Source of the DNA: a bacterium
GTDB taxonomy: Bacteria > UBP18 > UBA7526
DNA length: 49,434 nt
Direction of reading: 5' to 3'
Assembly (NCBI GenBank): GCA_030615855.1
Contig: JAUWYL010000001.1
Coordinates: forward strand, 203,008 to 252,441
The notes under the pieces were generated by a model, which saw nothing but the letters and a program-made list of their open reading frames with translations, was not told the origin of the DNA and made no database searches. A program made the position numbers and the translations under genes. Numbering within the stretch: the first letter of the stretch is position 1; every line of letters begins with the position of its first letter. Shown here piece after piece: positions 8,707 to 16,831 of the stretch.

Positions 8707-9636
8707 ATGGAACTTGTTCTGGGAATTGATAAGATAAGGAAAAGGCATAAGAGAGGGATTCTTGCCCTGGGCACATTTGATGGCCTCCATCTCGGTCATC
8801 AGGGGGTGATCGAATCTCTAAAGAGACGAGCGAAAAGACTGAAGAAGAGATCCATTGTTTTGACCTTTGATATCCATCCCCTAAAAACGATTGATCCAGC
8901 AAAGTGCCCTCCCCTGCTTACCCCAAAGGAGGAGAAGATAAATCTAATTCAAGATCTGGGAATAGATACCCTTGTCCTAACTAATTTTGATAGGAAATTT
9001 GCTTCCCTCTCACCAGAGAAATTCATCAGAGATATTCTGGTCAGTAGATTGGGCGTAAGAGAGATATTCGTGGGAAAGGACTTCACCTTTGGAAGAGGAG
9101 CAACTGGCGATATAACGTTCTTGAGAAGTAAAGCAAAAGAGTATGGCTTCAAGGTCAGGGTCATTCCTCCGGTAAAAATAGGCAAGAAGGTAATAAGTAG
9201 CACAGCAATAAGGGAACTTATTAGAAGAGGGGCGGTTAAGAAAGCGGCAAAACTTCTGGGCCGCCCCTATGCCCTCTATGGCCGAGTAATCCATGGGGAA
9301 TCCCGGGGAAAAGAATTGGGCTATCCTACAGCCAATATAAGGCCTCACTATGAGATGATTCCCTCTGATGGAGTCTATCTAGGGAGGATAAAAGTGAGGG
9401 GAAGGGATCGGGATGGGCTTCTAAATATCGGAACCCAGCCTACCTTCCATAAGCGAGGGGCAAGAATTATTGAGACCTATATCTTTAACTTTAATGGAAG
9501 GATCTATGGCCGGGATATAAAGGTCAGTTTTCTGCAGCGGATACGAGATGAAATCGCCTTTAAAAGCCCAGAAGCCCTCAGAGCCCAGATAAGGAAGGAT
9601 ATTATCAAGGCAAGAAAAATTTTGCATCTCATTTGA
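8707..9636 (+). CDS. ribF: bifunctional riboflavin kinase / FMN adenylyltransferase
   Basis: Makes FMN and FAD from riboflavin. The N-terminal nucleotidyltransferase half has GTFDGLHLGHQ (22-32) and, near 155-165, the ISSTAIRELI motif. The C-terminal flavokinase half has GRVIHGESRGKELGYPTANI near 195-214, including the PTAN motif. Length 309 aa is standard. It follows truB by two bases and is likely coupled to it. The -35 box of the rpsO promoter overlaps the last codons, an economical arrangement. Confidence 0.96.
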   Translation: MELVLGIDKIRKRHKRGILALGTFDGLHLGHQGVIESLKRRAKRLKKRSIVLTFDIHPLKTIDPAKCPPLLTPKEEKINLIQDLGIDTLVLTNFDRKFASLSPEKFIRDILVSRLGVREIFVGKDFTFGRGATGDITFLRSKAKEYGFKVRVIPPVKIGKKVISSTAIRELIRRGAVKKAAKLLGRPYALYGRVIHGESRGKELGYPTANIRPHYEMIPSDGVYLGRIKVRGRDRDGLLNIGTQPTFHKRGARIIETYIFNFNGRIYGRDIKVSFLQRIRDEIAFKSPEALRAQIRKDIIKARKILHLI

Positions 9637-9649
9637 TATGTGTTATAAT
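9622..9649 (+). promoter_or_regulatory. sigma70-type promoter for rpsO
   Basis: TTGCAT (9622-9627) and TATAAT (9644-9649), a perfect -10, are 16 bp apart; the ribF stop lies between them. The predicted start is near 9656. The -10 falls inside the first hairpin unit of the rpsO leader. The rimP promoter uses the same TTGCAT -35 and a related GATAT...TGTG spacer. Confidence 0.7.
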
Positions 9650-9840
9650 AAAGACGCCTTCGCTTCGCGAAGAACTTTGTTATTCCAGCGCGTCTTTATT
9701 AGACAGGGCAAGTAGAACGCGCTGTTATAATAAGGAAGCCTCCGCTTCCAGCGGAGAACCTTGTTATTCGGGCTTCCTTAGTAGAGGAGGCAAGCCTGCT
9801 TGTCGGCAGACAGGCGAAGCGCGTCGTCATAATAATTTAA
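9641..9840 (+). repeat. tandem hairpin units in the rpsO leader
   Basis: Unit 1 starts at 9641 and unit 2 at 9723, both with TGTTATAATAA. In unit 1 AATAAAGACGC (9647-9657) pairs with GCGTCTTTATT (9690-9700), enclosing CTTCGC/GCGAAG (9658-9672). In unit 2 TAAGGAAGCC (9731-9740) pairs with GGCTTCCTTA (9771-9780), enclosing CTCCGC/GCGGAG (9740-9756). AGAAC(T/C)TTGTTATTC is kept in both. Unit 1 is followed by AGGGCAAGTAGAACGCGCT (9705-9723), which matches the core of the 138-bp repeat. A further hairpin, CCTGCTTGTC/GGCAGACAGG, is inserted near 9795-9814. Confidence 0.8.
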
Positions 9841-9847
9841 ATATAAT

Positions 9848-9913
9848 GCCGTTGCTGGGAGAATCGCCTCCCCACCGATTCTCTCGGCAATTGGCAGCGA
9901 GTAAGAAAGGGGG
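9848..9913 (+). promoter_or_regulatory. possible S15 autoregulatory hairpin/pseudoknot before rpsO
   Basis: A long hairpin pairs 9848-9865 with 9877-9895, with GAGAATC/GATTCTC perfect at the top. Its loop contains TCCCC (within 9866-9876), which can pair with GGGGA of the Shine-Dalgarno region at 9910-9914. Known S15 proteins bind their own mRNA leader, in E. coli as a pseudoknot covering the ribosome binding site. The analogy is inference. Confidence 0.4.
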
Positions 9914-9921
9914 AAATGAAA

Positions 9922-10191
9922 ATGGTCTTGGAGAAGGAAAAGAAGAAAGAGATTATCTCTAAGTACCGGTTGAATGAGAAGGATACTGGCTCACCAGAGG
10001 TTCAGATCGCCCTGCTAACGGAGAGGATTAATTCCTTGACCGAGCACCTTGAGACCCATAAGAAGGACCATCACTCACGAAGAGGGCTTTTAAAGATGGT
10101 TGGCCAGAGGAGAAGACTGTTGGGTTACCTTAAGGATAAGGATAAGAAAAGATACGAGAAGATTATCCAGGAACTGGGTTTGAGAAAATGA
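9922..10191 (+). CDS. rpsO: small subunit ribosomal protein S15 (uS15)
   Basis: Primary 16S rRNA binding protein of the 30S platform. The sequence shows the family signature: [35 protein letters not shown] and the QRRRLLGYL helix. I set the start at the ATG at 9922, giving 89 aa, the family norm, because AAGGGGG (9907-9913) is eight bases upstream; the earlier in-frame ATG at 9916 is only two bases from it. It has its own promoter and an elaborate leader, and precedes pnp as in most bacteria. Confidence 0.97.
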   Translation: MVLEKEKKKEIISKYRLNEKDTGSPEVQIALLTERINSLTEHLETHKKDHHSRRGLLKMVGQRRRLLGYLKDKDKKRYEKIIQELGLRK

Positions 10192-10285
10192 TTGGCGCCA
10201 AGTCGCCAAAGAAATCACCAAGTCGCCAAATTTTGGCGCCTTTGCGGATCTTTTGTGTTTTAGCGTTTAGCGTTTTGGCGTTACG
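10192..10285 (+). repeat. CCAAGTCGCCAAA repeats between rpsO and pnp
   Basis: CCAAGTCGCCAAA occurs twice (about 10198-10210 and 10227-10239), flanked by two GGCGCC sites (about 10195 and 10245), and is followed by TTTAGCGTTTAGCGTTTTGGCG. Left and right parts are partly complementary (CGCCAAA with TTTGGCG). There is no clean hairpin with a T-run, so readthrough into pnp is likely. AAAGGAG just before the pnp ATG is its ribosome binding site. Confidence 0.55.
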
Positions 10286-10297
10286 AAAGGAGAAGAG

Positions 10298-12400
10298 ATG
10301 ATAAAGAGAGAAGAATTGGAGATCGCGAGAAGGAAACTAACTGTTGAAACCGGGAAGATGGCTAAGCAGGCGGATGGTGCGGTTACCGTACGCTATGGAG
10401 ACACCATAGTCTTAGTGGCGGTGGTGGCTTCTAAAGAGGCCAGAGAAGATATTGACTTCTTCCCCTTGACCGTTGACTATAGGGAGAAGACCTATTCTGC
10501 GGGAAAGATTCCCGGGGGCTTCTTTAAGAGAGAAGGGAGACCAAGGGATTGGGAGATTTTGACCTGTCGGTTGATCGATCGCCCTTTGAGGCCTCTTTTC
10601 CCAAAAGGAATCAGGAACGCGGTCCAGATTATGGTGAGCGTGCTGTCTGCAGATGGGGAGAATGACCCGGATATCTTATCCATAATCGGTGCCTCAGCCG
10701 CTTTGTCTATATCTGATATCCCATTCAATGGTCCGGTGGCTGCCGTGCGCCTTGGACGGATTGGGGAAGAGTTTATCATCAATCCTACCTATGGGGAATT
10801 GGAAAGAAGCAGGCTGGATATGGTAGTTGTCGGGACTAAGGATGCGATAGCAACCATAGAGGTTGAAGCCCATGAGGTTCCAGAGGAGACCATTTTAGAG
10901 GGGCTAGAGAAGGCCAAAGAGCACATCAGAAGGCTTGTTGAGATTCAGGAAAGGTTGGTCAAATCCTGTGGCAGACCCAAGAGAGAAATCGTCCTCTATG
11001 CTCCGGATGAGGAGATAGAGAAGAGGGTGAGAGAATTATCCACTTCCAAATTAGAGGAGGCCTATAGGATAAAGGAAAAGACCAAAAGGGATGAAGCGCT
11101 AAGCAAGGTTGAGAATGAAGCTATGGAGGCCTTAAGCACTGAATTTCCAGAAAAGGAGAAAGACATCAAATTTGTCGTAGACAAGATAGTGAAGGAAATT
11201 CTGCGCCGGGCCATTTTAGATGAGAACCGTAGAGCAGATGGGAGAAGAGCGGACGAGATCAGGCCCATAACCTGCGAGGTGGGAATCCTCCCCAGGGCCC
11301 ATGGAAGTGCCCTCTTTACCAGAGGACAGACCCAGGCCCTGGTGGCTACTACTTTGGGAACTACAGAGGATGAGCAACGTATTGATGCCCTGGAGAAGGA
11401 ATTCCGAAAGACCTTTATGTTTCACTATAATTTCCCACCCTTTAGTGTGGGAGAAACGAAGCCATTGAGGGGTCCAGGCAGGAGAGAGATCGGCCACGGC
11501 GCTCTTGCCGAGAAGGCCCTTCTTCCTGTCATTCCTCCCAATGATAAGTTTCCCTACACCATAAGGATAGTCTCCGATATCTTGGAGTCTAATGGTTCCT
11601 CTTCCATGGCCAGTGTCTGTGGGGCAAGCCTATCTTTGATGGATGCGGGAGCTCCCATTAAAGCCCCGGTTGCCGGGGCAGCCATTGGATTAGTAATAGA
11701 GGGGGAGAAGTATGCTCTCCTTACTGATATCTTGGGGGTGGAGGATGCCTTGGGAGATATGGACTTCAAGATCGCCGGAACCAGGGAAGGAATTACTGCC
11801 CTTCACTTAGATATCAAGACCTTGGGAGTCACCACTCCTTTGATAGAGGAGGCCTTGGAGCAGGCAAAGAAAACCCGCCTCTTCATTCTGGATAAGATGA
11901 ACCAGACCATCTCCCAACCAAGAGAGGGAATCTCCGCCTATGCTCCACATATTATCGTTACTTATGTGAAACAAGAAAAGATTGGAGGTATCATCGGTCC
12001 CAGAGGTAAGACAATAAAGGGGATCATTGAGGAAACTGGTGCCGAGGTGAATATCGATGACGATGGAAAGATATCCATCTCCTCCCCAGATAAGGCCAAG
12101 GCCCAGGCTGCCCTGGATATGATTAACTATCTCACAGAAGAGGTTGAGGTAGGAAAAATCTATAGGGGTAAAGTGACCAGAATCATGAACTTTGGGGCCT
12201 TTGTTGAGATCCTCCCCGGGAAGGAAGGCCTGGTCCATGTTTCCCAGTTAGCAGAGGGTTTTGTCAAGAATGTGAAGGATGTTTTAAAGGAAGGTCAGGA
12301 GATAGAGGTAAAGGTCATTGAGATTGATGACCAGGGAAGGACTAACCTCTCCCGCAAGGCAGCCCTGAGAGAGAAAGGACGACCCAAGAAGCACAAGTAA
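10298..12400 (+). CDS. pnp: polyribonucleotide nucleotidyltransferase (PNPase)
   Basis: Phosphorolytic 3'-5' exoribonuclease of the RNA degradosome. The 700-aa protein has two RNase PH-like halves: the first at about 1-225, the second (catalytic) at about 310-545 with GILPRAHGSALFTRGQTQ and the FFLP-type loop MFHYNFPPFSVGE. A KH domain follows (GGIIGPRGKTIKGI near 570) and an S1 domain from about 622 (RGKVTRIMNFGAFVEI). AAAGGAG is five to seven bases before the ATG. It closes the translation operon. Confidence 0.97.
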   Translation: MIKREELEIARRKLTVETGKMAKQADGAVTVRYGDTIVLVAVVASKEAREDIDFFPLTVDYREKTYSAGKIPGGFFKREGRPRDWEILTCRLIDRPLRPLFPKGIRNAVQIMVSVLSADGENDPDILSIIGASAALSISDIPFNGPVAAVRLGRIGEEFIINPTYGELERSRLDMVVVGTKDAIATIEVEAHEVPEETILEGLEKAKEHIRRLVEIQERLVKSCGRPKREIVLYAPDEEIEKRVRELSTSKLEEAYRIKEKTKRDEALSKVENEAMEALSTEFPEKEKDIKFVVDKIVKEILRRAILDENRRADGRRADEIRPITCEVGILPRAHGSALFTRGQTQALVATTLGTTEDEQRIDALEKEFRKTFMFHYNFPPFSVGETKPLRGPGRREIGHGALAEKALLPVIPPNDKFPYTIRIVSDILESNGSSSMASVCGASLSLMDAGAPIKAPVAGAAIGLVIEGEKYALLTDILGVEDALGDMDFKIAGTREGITALHLDIKTLGVTTPLIEEALEQAKKTRLFILDKMNQTISQPREGISAYAPHIIVTYVKQEKIGGIIGPRGKTIKGIIEETGAEVNIDDDGKISISSPDKAKAQAALDMINYLTEEVEVGKIYRGKVTRIMNFGAFVEILPGKEGLVHVSQLAEGFVKNVKDVLKEGQEIEVKVIEIDDQGRTNLSRKAALREKGRPKKHK

Positions 12401-12420
12401 TCAATAGCAGCCACAGGTTA

Positions 12421-12530
12421 CGTAGTTGGGTTAGGGTAAGGTAGTGGGTTTGGTAGTTTGGTAAGGGTTAGGTGTTTTTTTTAAAAAGACCAACTACCTA
12501 ACCCAACAGCTAAACTAACAACCTGACCTT
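12421..12530 (+). repeat. imperfect palindrome after pnp
   Basis: A G/T-rich left half with GTAGTTGGGTTAGGG and GGGTTAGGT is followed by T8/A5 and a complementary right half with CTACCTAACCCAAC. The best stem pairs GGGTTAGGT with CCTAACCC. The right half also repeats CTAAC/CAAC words. It resembles the TTAGTTGGA palindrome at 3806-3862 in composition. It may end pnp transcripts but lacks a terminal T-run. Confidence 0.55.
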
Positions 12531-12561
12531 AACCTTGGCCAAATCTTATTAAGGAGTGAGC

Positions 12562-13374
12562 ATGTCCTGGTCTGAGGCTCTTCTTCTGGGGATCCTACAG
12601 GGCCTGACAGAATTCTTGCCTGTAAGTTCAAGCGGCCACTTAGTCTTAGCAGAGAATTTCCTGAAGGTCAATCCTCCGGGAATCACCCTTGAGATTTGCC
12701 TTCACCTGGGAACATTACTTGCCATTATTGCTATCTTCAGAAGAGAGATTGGGAAAATTTTGGTCAGTCTTGCCCATATCTTCAAGACTGGTAAGCATAG
12801 GAGGAGAGAAGACCCTTATCTTCTCTTATTGGGCTTTCTATTACTGGGAACCATCCCTACTGCTCTAATAGGTGGCCTATTCAAAGAAGGGATCGGGAAA
12901 CTATTTGAATGCCCAAGAATGGTCTCTTCAATGCTCATTATAACCGGGATTATCCTCTGGGCAACGAAGCGTCTCAAGATTGGTAAAAGAGAGATTCATA
13001 GATTAAATATAAAGGATGCCTTAGGAATTGGCCTGGCACAAGCGATAGGCCTCATTCCCGGTATCTCAAGGAGCGGGGTAACCATATCCTGCGGTTTATT
13101 TCGGGGACTCTCCAGAGACCTGGCCTATCGGTTCTCGTTCCTATTGGCCATACCAGCAATTATTGGGGCCGCAAGTTTAGAATTCAGGAACCTTTCTGCA
13201 ATCCCAAAAGAGAACCTTCACCCTTTATTAATAGGAACTATAGCAGCCTTTTTGAGTGGCCTGGTAGCCTTAAGGATTTTACTCTCTATTGTCAAGAAAG
13301 GAAGATTCTCCTTTTTTGCCTATTATCTGTGGTTTGTTGGCTTAGTCAGTTTAGCAATTTCGTATGTCAAATAA
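12562..13374 (+). CDS. uppP: undecaprenyl-diphosphatase UppP (BacA)
   Basis: Integral membrane phosphatase that recycles undecaprenyl pyrophosphate, the lipid carrier for peptidoglycan and surface polysaccharides. The two catalytic motifs are present: EFLPVSSSGH (17-26) and PGISRSG (166-172). About eight hydrophobic helices span the 270 aa, normal for the family. I chose the ATG at 12562 because AAGGAG (12551-12556) is five bases upstream; an in-frame GTG at 12556 overlaps that site. Its product supports the glycosyltransferase island further on. Confidence 0.95.
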   Translation: MSWSEALLLGILQGLTEFLPVSSSGHLVLAENFLKVNPPGITLEICLHLGTLLAIIAIFRREIGKILVSLAHIFKTGKHRRREDPYLLLLGFLLLGTIPTALIGGLFKEGIGKLFECPRMVSSMLIITGIILWATKRLKIGKREIHRLNIKDALGIGLAQAIGLIPGISRSGVTISCGLFRGLSRDLAYRFSFLLAIPAIIGAASLEFRNLSAIPKENLHPLLIGTIAAFLSGLVALRILLSIVKKGRFSFFAYYLWFVGLVSLAISYVK

Positions 13375-13448
13375 AAGTTGATACGTTAATAAGTAAATAA
13401 GAAATAAAATTTTGCCCAATACGCGTTAAACAAATTTTTGGAGGCTTT

Positions 13449-13673
13449 ATGGCAGATTTAGTTTGTATTAGAACTTATAATAATAGACCTGAGGCTGAAC
13501 TTGCAAAGGGACTTCTTGGAGCAAGTGGTGTCAAAGCCATTGTCTCTGCAGATGATGCCGGTGGCATGCGCCCTCATTTAACATTAGGTATGGGAGGAGT
13601 GCGGTTGTTAGTTAAAAAGGAAGATGTCCAGAAAGTACTCGGGATTTTAGAAGTTACCAATGATAAAGGTTGA
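13449..13673 (+). CDS. DUF2007 family small protein
   Basis: A 74-aa soluble protein of the DUF2007 type: LVCIRTYNNRPEAELAKGLL at the start, SGVKAIVSADDAGG in the middle and GVRLLVKKEDVQKVLGIL at the end, an alpha-beta arrangement often described as a putative signal-transducing or GlnB-like fold. No function is established. TTTTTGGAGG is six bases before the ATG. The 74-bp AT-rich gap before it may hold its own promoter but no clear boxes were found. Confidence 0.8.
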   Translation: MADLVCIRTYNNRPEAELAKGLLGASGVKAIVSADDAGGMRPHLTLGMGGVRLLVKKEDVQKVLGILEVTNDKG

Positions 13674-13727
13674 GACATATAGAAACGAAAGAATCTACTA
13701 GGAAGATTCAAAGCCAGTGAGGTTAAT

Positions 13728-15800
13728 ATGGCCATAAAAGAGAAGAGAATCAGTGAGATAGAAGGGATTATTCTATTTGCTTTGACTATTTTTATTCTCC
13801 TTAGCCTTATCTCCTATGAGCCAACGGATATCGCTTATTATCAGCAGCCACCTAATATCCCGGCAGTGAACTGGATGGGGAAGGCCGGTGCTTATCTGGC
13901 CTTTGGACTGAACTTCGTCATGGGTTATGGCGCCTATCTCATTCTTCTGGTGACTCTTGTCTGGGGAATAAGAAGATTTCGGGGGATGAAGTTCCATAAG
14001 AAGGCCTATCGGGTCTTAGGAGTCTTACTCCTCTTAGTCTCAACCTGCACACTACTTTCCTCAAAATACTCTTTAATCTTAGAAAAAAGATTGGCATTGG
14101 GAGGACATCTGGGAATCGTTCTCTCCAATGGACTGAAGCAGATCTTTGGGGCTTCGGGTGCCTATCTCATTGCAGTAACGGTATTAGTCGTCTCTTTACC
14201 TCTGGCGGCAGAGGTCTCTTATCCCAAGTTCTTTTCTCTGTTGGGAAGAGGAATCCTCTCCTTCTTTCGGGGATTAATAAGGATATTTTCCCGGAAACCG
14301 AGACCAGCCAAGCCGATAGCAATTAAGAGGCCAGAGATTAAAGAGGAGAAGGTTGCTCCTACCCCTAAGAGAGTGAAGAAGGTAACCAAGAAGATTCCGG
14401 AGGAGGAGAAGGCCTATACTATGCCTGATCTCTCTCTTCTCTCTAAGCCAAAGGCAGAGGAGGCGAAAGAGGACCTTAAGGCAAAGGGTGCTCTCTTGGA
14501 AGAGACTCTCTCTGAGTTTGGGATATCGGCCAAGGTTATTGGCGCTCTTCAGGGTCCAGTCATTACCAGGTTTGAGGTCCAGCCGGCAAAAGGGGTAACT
14601 GTCTCTTCTATTACCTCTCGCTCTAATGACATCGCTCTGAAATTGGCTGCCCCCAGTATCCGTATCGAGGCCCCCATTCCGGGAAAGGCCGCCTTGGGGA
14701 TTGAGGTTCCCAACAAGAGGCCTTCCTTTGTCTATCTCTCAGAGATTCTGAGTACCAGGGAGTTCTATGAGTCTCCATCAAAACTTACCCTGGCATTGGG
14801 AAAGGACATAGCCGGTAGACCAGTAATCGCTAATCTGGCTACCATGCCCCATTTATTGATTGCCGGAACCACAGGAAGCGGCAAGAGTGTCTGTATAAAC
14901 TGCATCATAAATAGCATCCTGTTTCAGGCAGCACCAGATGAGGTGAAGTTCCTCTTAATCGATCCCAAGAGAGTGGAACTGAAGGCCTATAATGATAGCC
15001 CCTATCTTCTCACCCCGGTAATTACTGACCCCAAGAAGGCAACTTTTGCTCTGAAGTGGGCGGTGGGGACAGTAGAAGAGAGGTTCAAGTTATTCTCTGA
15101 GGCCGGGGCCCGGGATATCGAAAACTATAATGCCCTCACCAAGGTAGAGAAAATACCCTACATCATCGTGATCATTGACGAGTTAGCCGATCTGATGCTC
15201 GTGGCTCCTGTAGACTGTGAGCATACCATCACCCGACTGGCCCAGATGGCTCGGGCAGTGGGGATTCACATTGTCCTTGCTACCCAGAGACCATCTGTTG
15301 ACGTCATTACTGGTCTCATTAAGGCCAACTTCCCGGTGAGGATCGCCTTCCAGGTTGCGGCAAGGGTTGATTCTAGGATTGTCTTAGATATGAGTGGGGC
15401 AGAGAAGTTACTGGGAAGAGGGGATATGCTCTTCTCCGACCCTTCAAAGGCCAAACCAATACGTATCCAAGGATCGCTCATTACCGACCCTGAGATTGAG
15501 AGGATGGCAGAGTTTACCCGTTCTCAGGCAGAGCCGCTCTATGTGGAGGACATTTTTGAAAGGAGAGCCCCTTCCTTACCCAGCACCCCAGAGGAGGACG
15601 AATTATATCAGGATGCGGTGAGGGTGGTCATCCAGGCAAGAAGGGCCTCAGTCTCCATGCTACAGAGGAGATTAAAAGTAGGCTATGCCCGGGCAGCAAG
15701 ACTGGTCGATATGATGGAGGAGGAAGGGATAGTGGGACCTTATAGGGGAAGCAAGGTGAGGGAAGTACTGGCTGATGAAAGCTACCTCAAAAAAGAGTAA
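13728..15800 (+). CDS. ftsK: DNA translocase FtsK/SpoIIIE
   Basis: Septum-anchored ATP-driven pump that clears and resolves chromosomes at division. Four membrane segments lie at about 11-30, 54-82, 92-111 and 141-161; a short Lys/Pro/Glu linker (about 185-230) leads to the alpha and beta motor domains. Walker A is GTTGSGKS (380-387) and Walker B lies within IIVIIDELADLM near 480. A winged-helix gamma domain occupies about 625-690 (AVRVVIQARRASVSMLQRRL). At 690 aa it is the short-linker form. GTGAGG lies seven bases upstream of the ATG. Confidence 0.97.
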   Translation: MAIKEKRISEIEGIILFALTIFILLSLISYEPTDIAYYQQPPNIPAVNWMGKAGAYLAFGLNFVMGYGAYLILLVTLVWGIRRFRGMKFHKKAYRVLGVLLLLVSTCTLLSSKYSLILEKRLALGGHLGIVLSNGLKQIFGASGAYLIAVTVLVVSLPLAAEVSYPKFFSLLGRGILSFFRGLIRIFSRKPRPAKPIAIKRPEIKEEKVAPTPKRVKKVTKKIPEEEKAYTMPDLSLLSKPKAEEAKEDLKAKGALLEETLSEFGISAKVIGALQGPVITRFEVQPAKGVTVSSITSRSNDIALKLAAPSIRIEAPIPGKAALGIEVPNKRPSFVYLSEILSTREFYESPSKLTLALGKDIAGRPVIANLATMPHLLIAGTTGSGKSVCINCIINSILFQAAPDEVKFLLIDPKRVELKAYNDSPYLLTPVITDPKKATFALKWAVGTVEERFKLFSEAGARDIENYNALTKVEKIPYIIVIIDELADLMLVAPVDCEHTITRLAQMARAVGIHIVLATQRPSVDVITGLIKANFPVRIAFQVAARVDSRIVLDMSGAEKLLGRGDMLFSDPSKAKPIRIQGSLITDPEIERMAEFTRSQAEPLYVEDIFERRAPSLPSTPEEDELYQDAVRVVIQARRASVSMLQRRLKVGYARAARLVDMMEEEGIVGPYRGSKVREVLADESYLKKE

Positions 15801-16177
15801 CCAGTAACCAGTTAACAGTAAAAAGTAGGAAAGTAGGAAAGTAAAAGAGTATCAGATTACCAGTATATCAGATGGAGAAGGACAGATATCAGAATTCTAA
15901 AATCCTAAGCACGAAATCTCTCCGAGCCAGAGGCTCTCTGAGCCGGAGGCCGAAATACTAAACAAGCACAAATGTTCAAAATTCAAATGACCAAAACAAG
16001 AAACAAAGAATTGTCAGTTTAGAAATTTGAAATTAGGATTTAGATATTGTTTAGGATTTCGATATTAGAATTTCGAATTTACCAAATCTGATATTCTGAC
16101 CTTCTGAATACTCATTCTGATGTTCTGATAATCTATAGTTTTACTGGGACTGTAAACTATTAAAGTGAGGCAGAAAC
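15801..16177 (+). repeat. nested palindromic repeats, no gene (377-bp gap)
   Basis: The outer halves (15801-15890 and 16083-16170) are imperfect reverse complements made of CCAGTAACCAG, ATCAGAT and GGTCAG-like words, the same family as 18832-19016 and 44487-44699. Between them lies a second palindrome of AATTCTAAAATCC/GGATTTCGATATT character. Its first 30 bases (15891-15920) are identical to 23808-23837, and a GC-rich hairpin (TCCGAGCC.../...GGCTC, about 15921-15950) follows. No coding frame of note. The last bases hold the rodZ ribosome binding site. Confidence 0.75.
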
Positions 16178-16831
16178 GTGGAGCCCATTGGTCTTACTCT
16201 GCAGCAGACGAGGCAGAAGAAACGATTAAAATTAGAGACGATAAGTAAGAAGACAAAGATAAGTATAAAATATCTCAAAGCCCTGGAAGCAGAGGACTGG
16301 GATGTTTTTCCGGCACCTGCCTATACCCAGGCCTTCCTGCGCAGTTATGCCAACTTCTTAAATCTGGATAGCGATGAATTAGTTCGAGAGTATAAGAAAT
16401 ATTTAGAGACAACCACCAAAGTTCCAGTAGCAGAGAGATTAATTCCAAAAAGAATAAGACCTAAAAGACTAACCATTCTTCCCATAGCAATAAGTATAAT
16501 AGTTCTCATCGTTTGGGGAGGGTGGTTTCTTTTCTTTCGCCCCCCTTCTCTACCAGTAGTTGAGGTTACCGAGGAGAAGAAAGCCCCTCTTACCCTGAAA
16601 ACAACCGCACTCGAAGAGGTCTGGGTGAGTATTACTGTTGATGGAAGAGAAGAGATTCAAGAACTATTGAAGGCTGGAGATGAAAAGACCTGGGAAGCGG
16701 AGAATAAACTCGAGATAAGAGTGGGGAATGCCGGGGGAATAAAGTTGGAGTTGAATGGAGAACCCCTTGGGTCCCCAGGCGAGAGGGGACAGGTAGTAAC
16801 GAAAACCTTTGTGAGAGAAAAAGAAGAATGA
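16178..16831 (+). CDS. rodZ: RodZ-like cytoskeletal/HTH membrane protein
   Basis: Bitopic protein that links MreB to the wall-elongation machinery. Residues about 1-75 form an HTH_25/Cro-like domain (LTLQQTRQKKRLKLETI, then AEDWDVFPAPAYTQAFLRSYA). One membrane segment lies at about 99-119, and the C-terminal DUF4115-like domain at about 135-212 has VWVSITVDGREE and GNAGGIKLELNG. Length is 217 aa, on the short side. The start is GTG, with GTGAGG eight bases upstream. The stop overlaps the next gene as ATGA. Confidence 0.85.
   Translation: MEPIGLTLQQTRQKKRLKLETISKKTKISIKYLKALEAEDWDVFPAPAYTQAFLRSYANFLNLDSDELVREYKKYLETTTKVPVAERLIPKRIRPKRLTILPIAISIIVLIVWGGWFLFFRPPSLPVVEVTEEKKAPLTLKTTALEEVWVSITVDGREEIQELLKAGDEKTWEAENKLEIRVGNAGGIKLELNGEPLGSPGERGQVVTKTFVREKEE

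Noticed and set aside
8705-8712. FMN riboswitch before ribF
   Set aside because: Only two bases separate truB and ribF, leaving no room for the aptamer.
9633-9962. 109-codon open frame between ribF and rpsO
   Set aside because: It is translated from the tandem hairpin repeats, overlaps rpsO in another frame, has no ribosome binding site and resembles no protein family.
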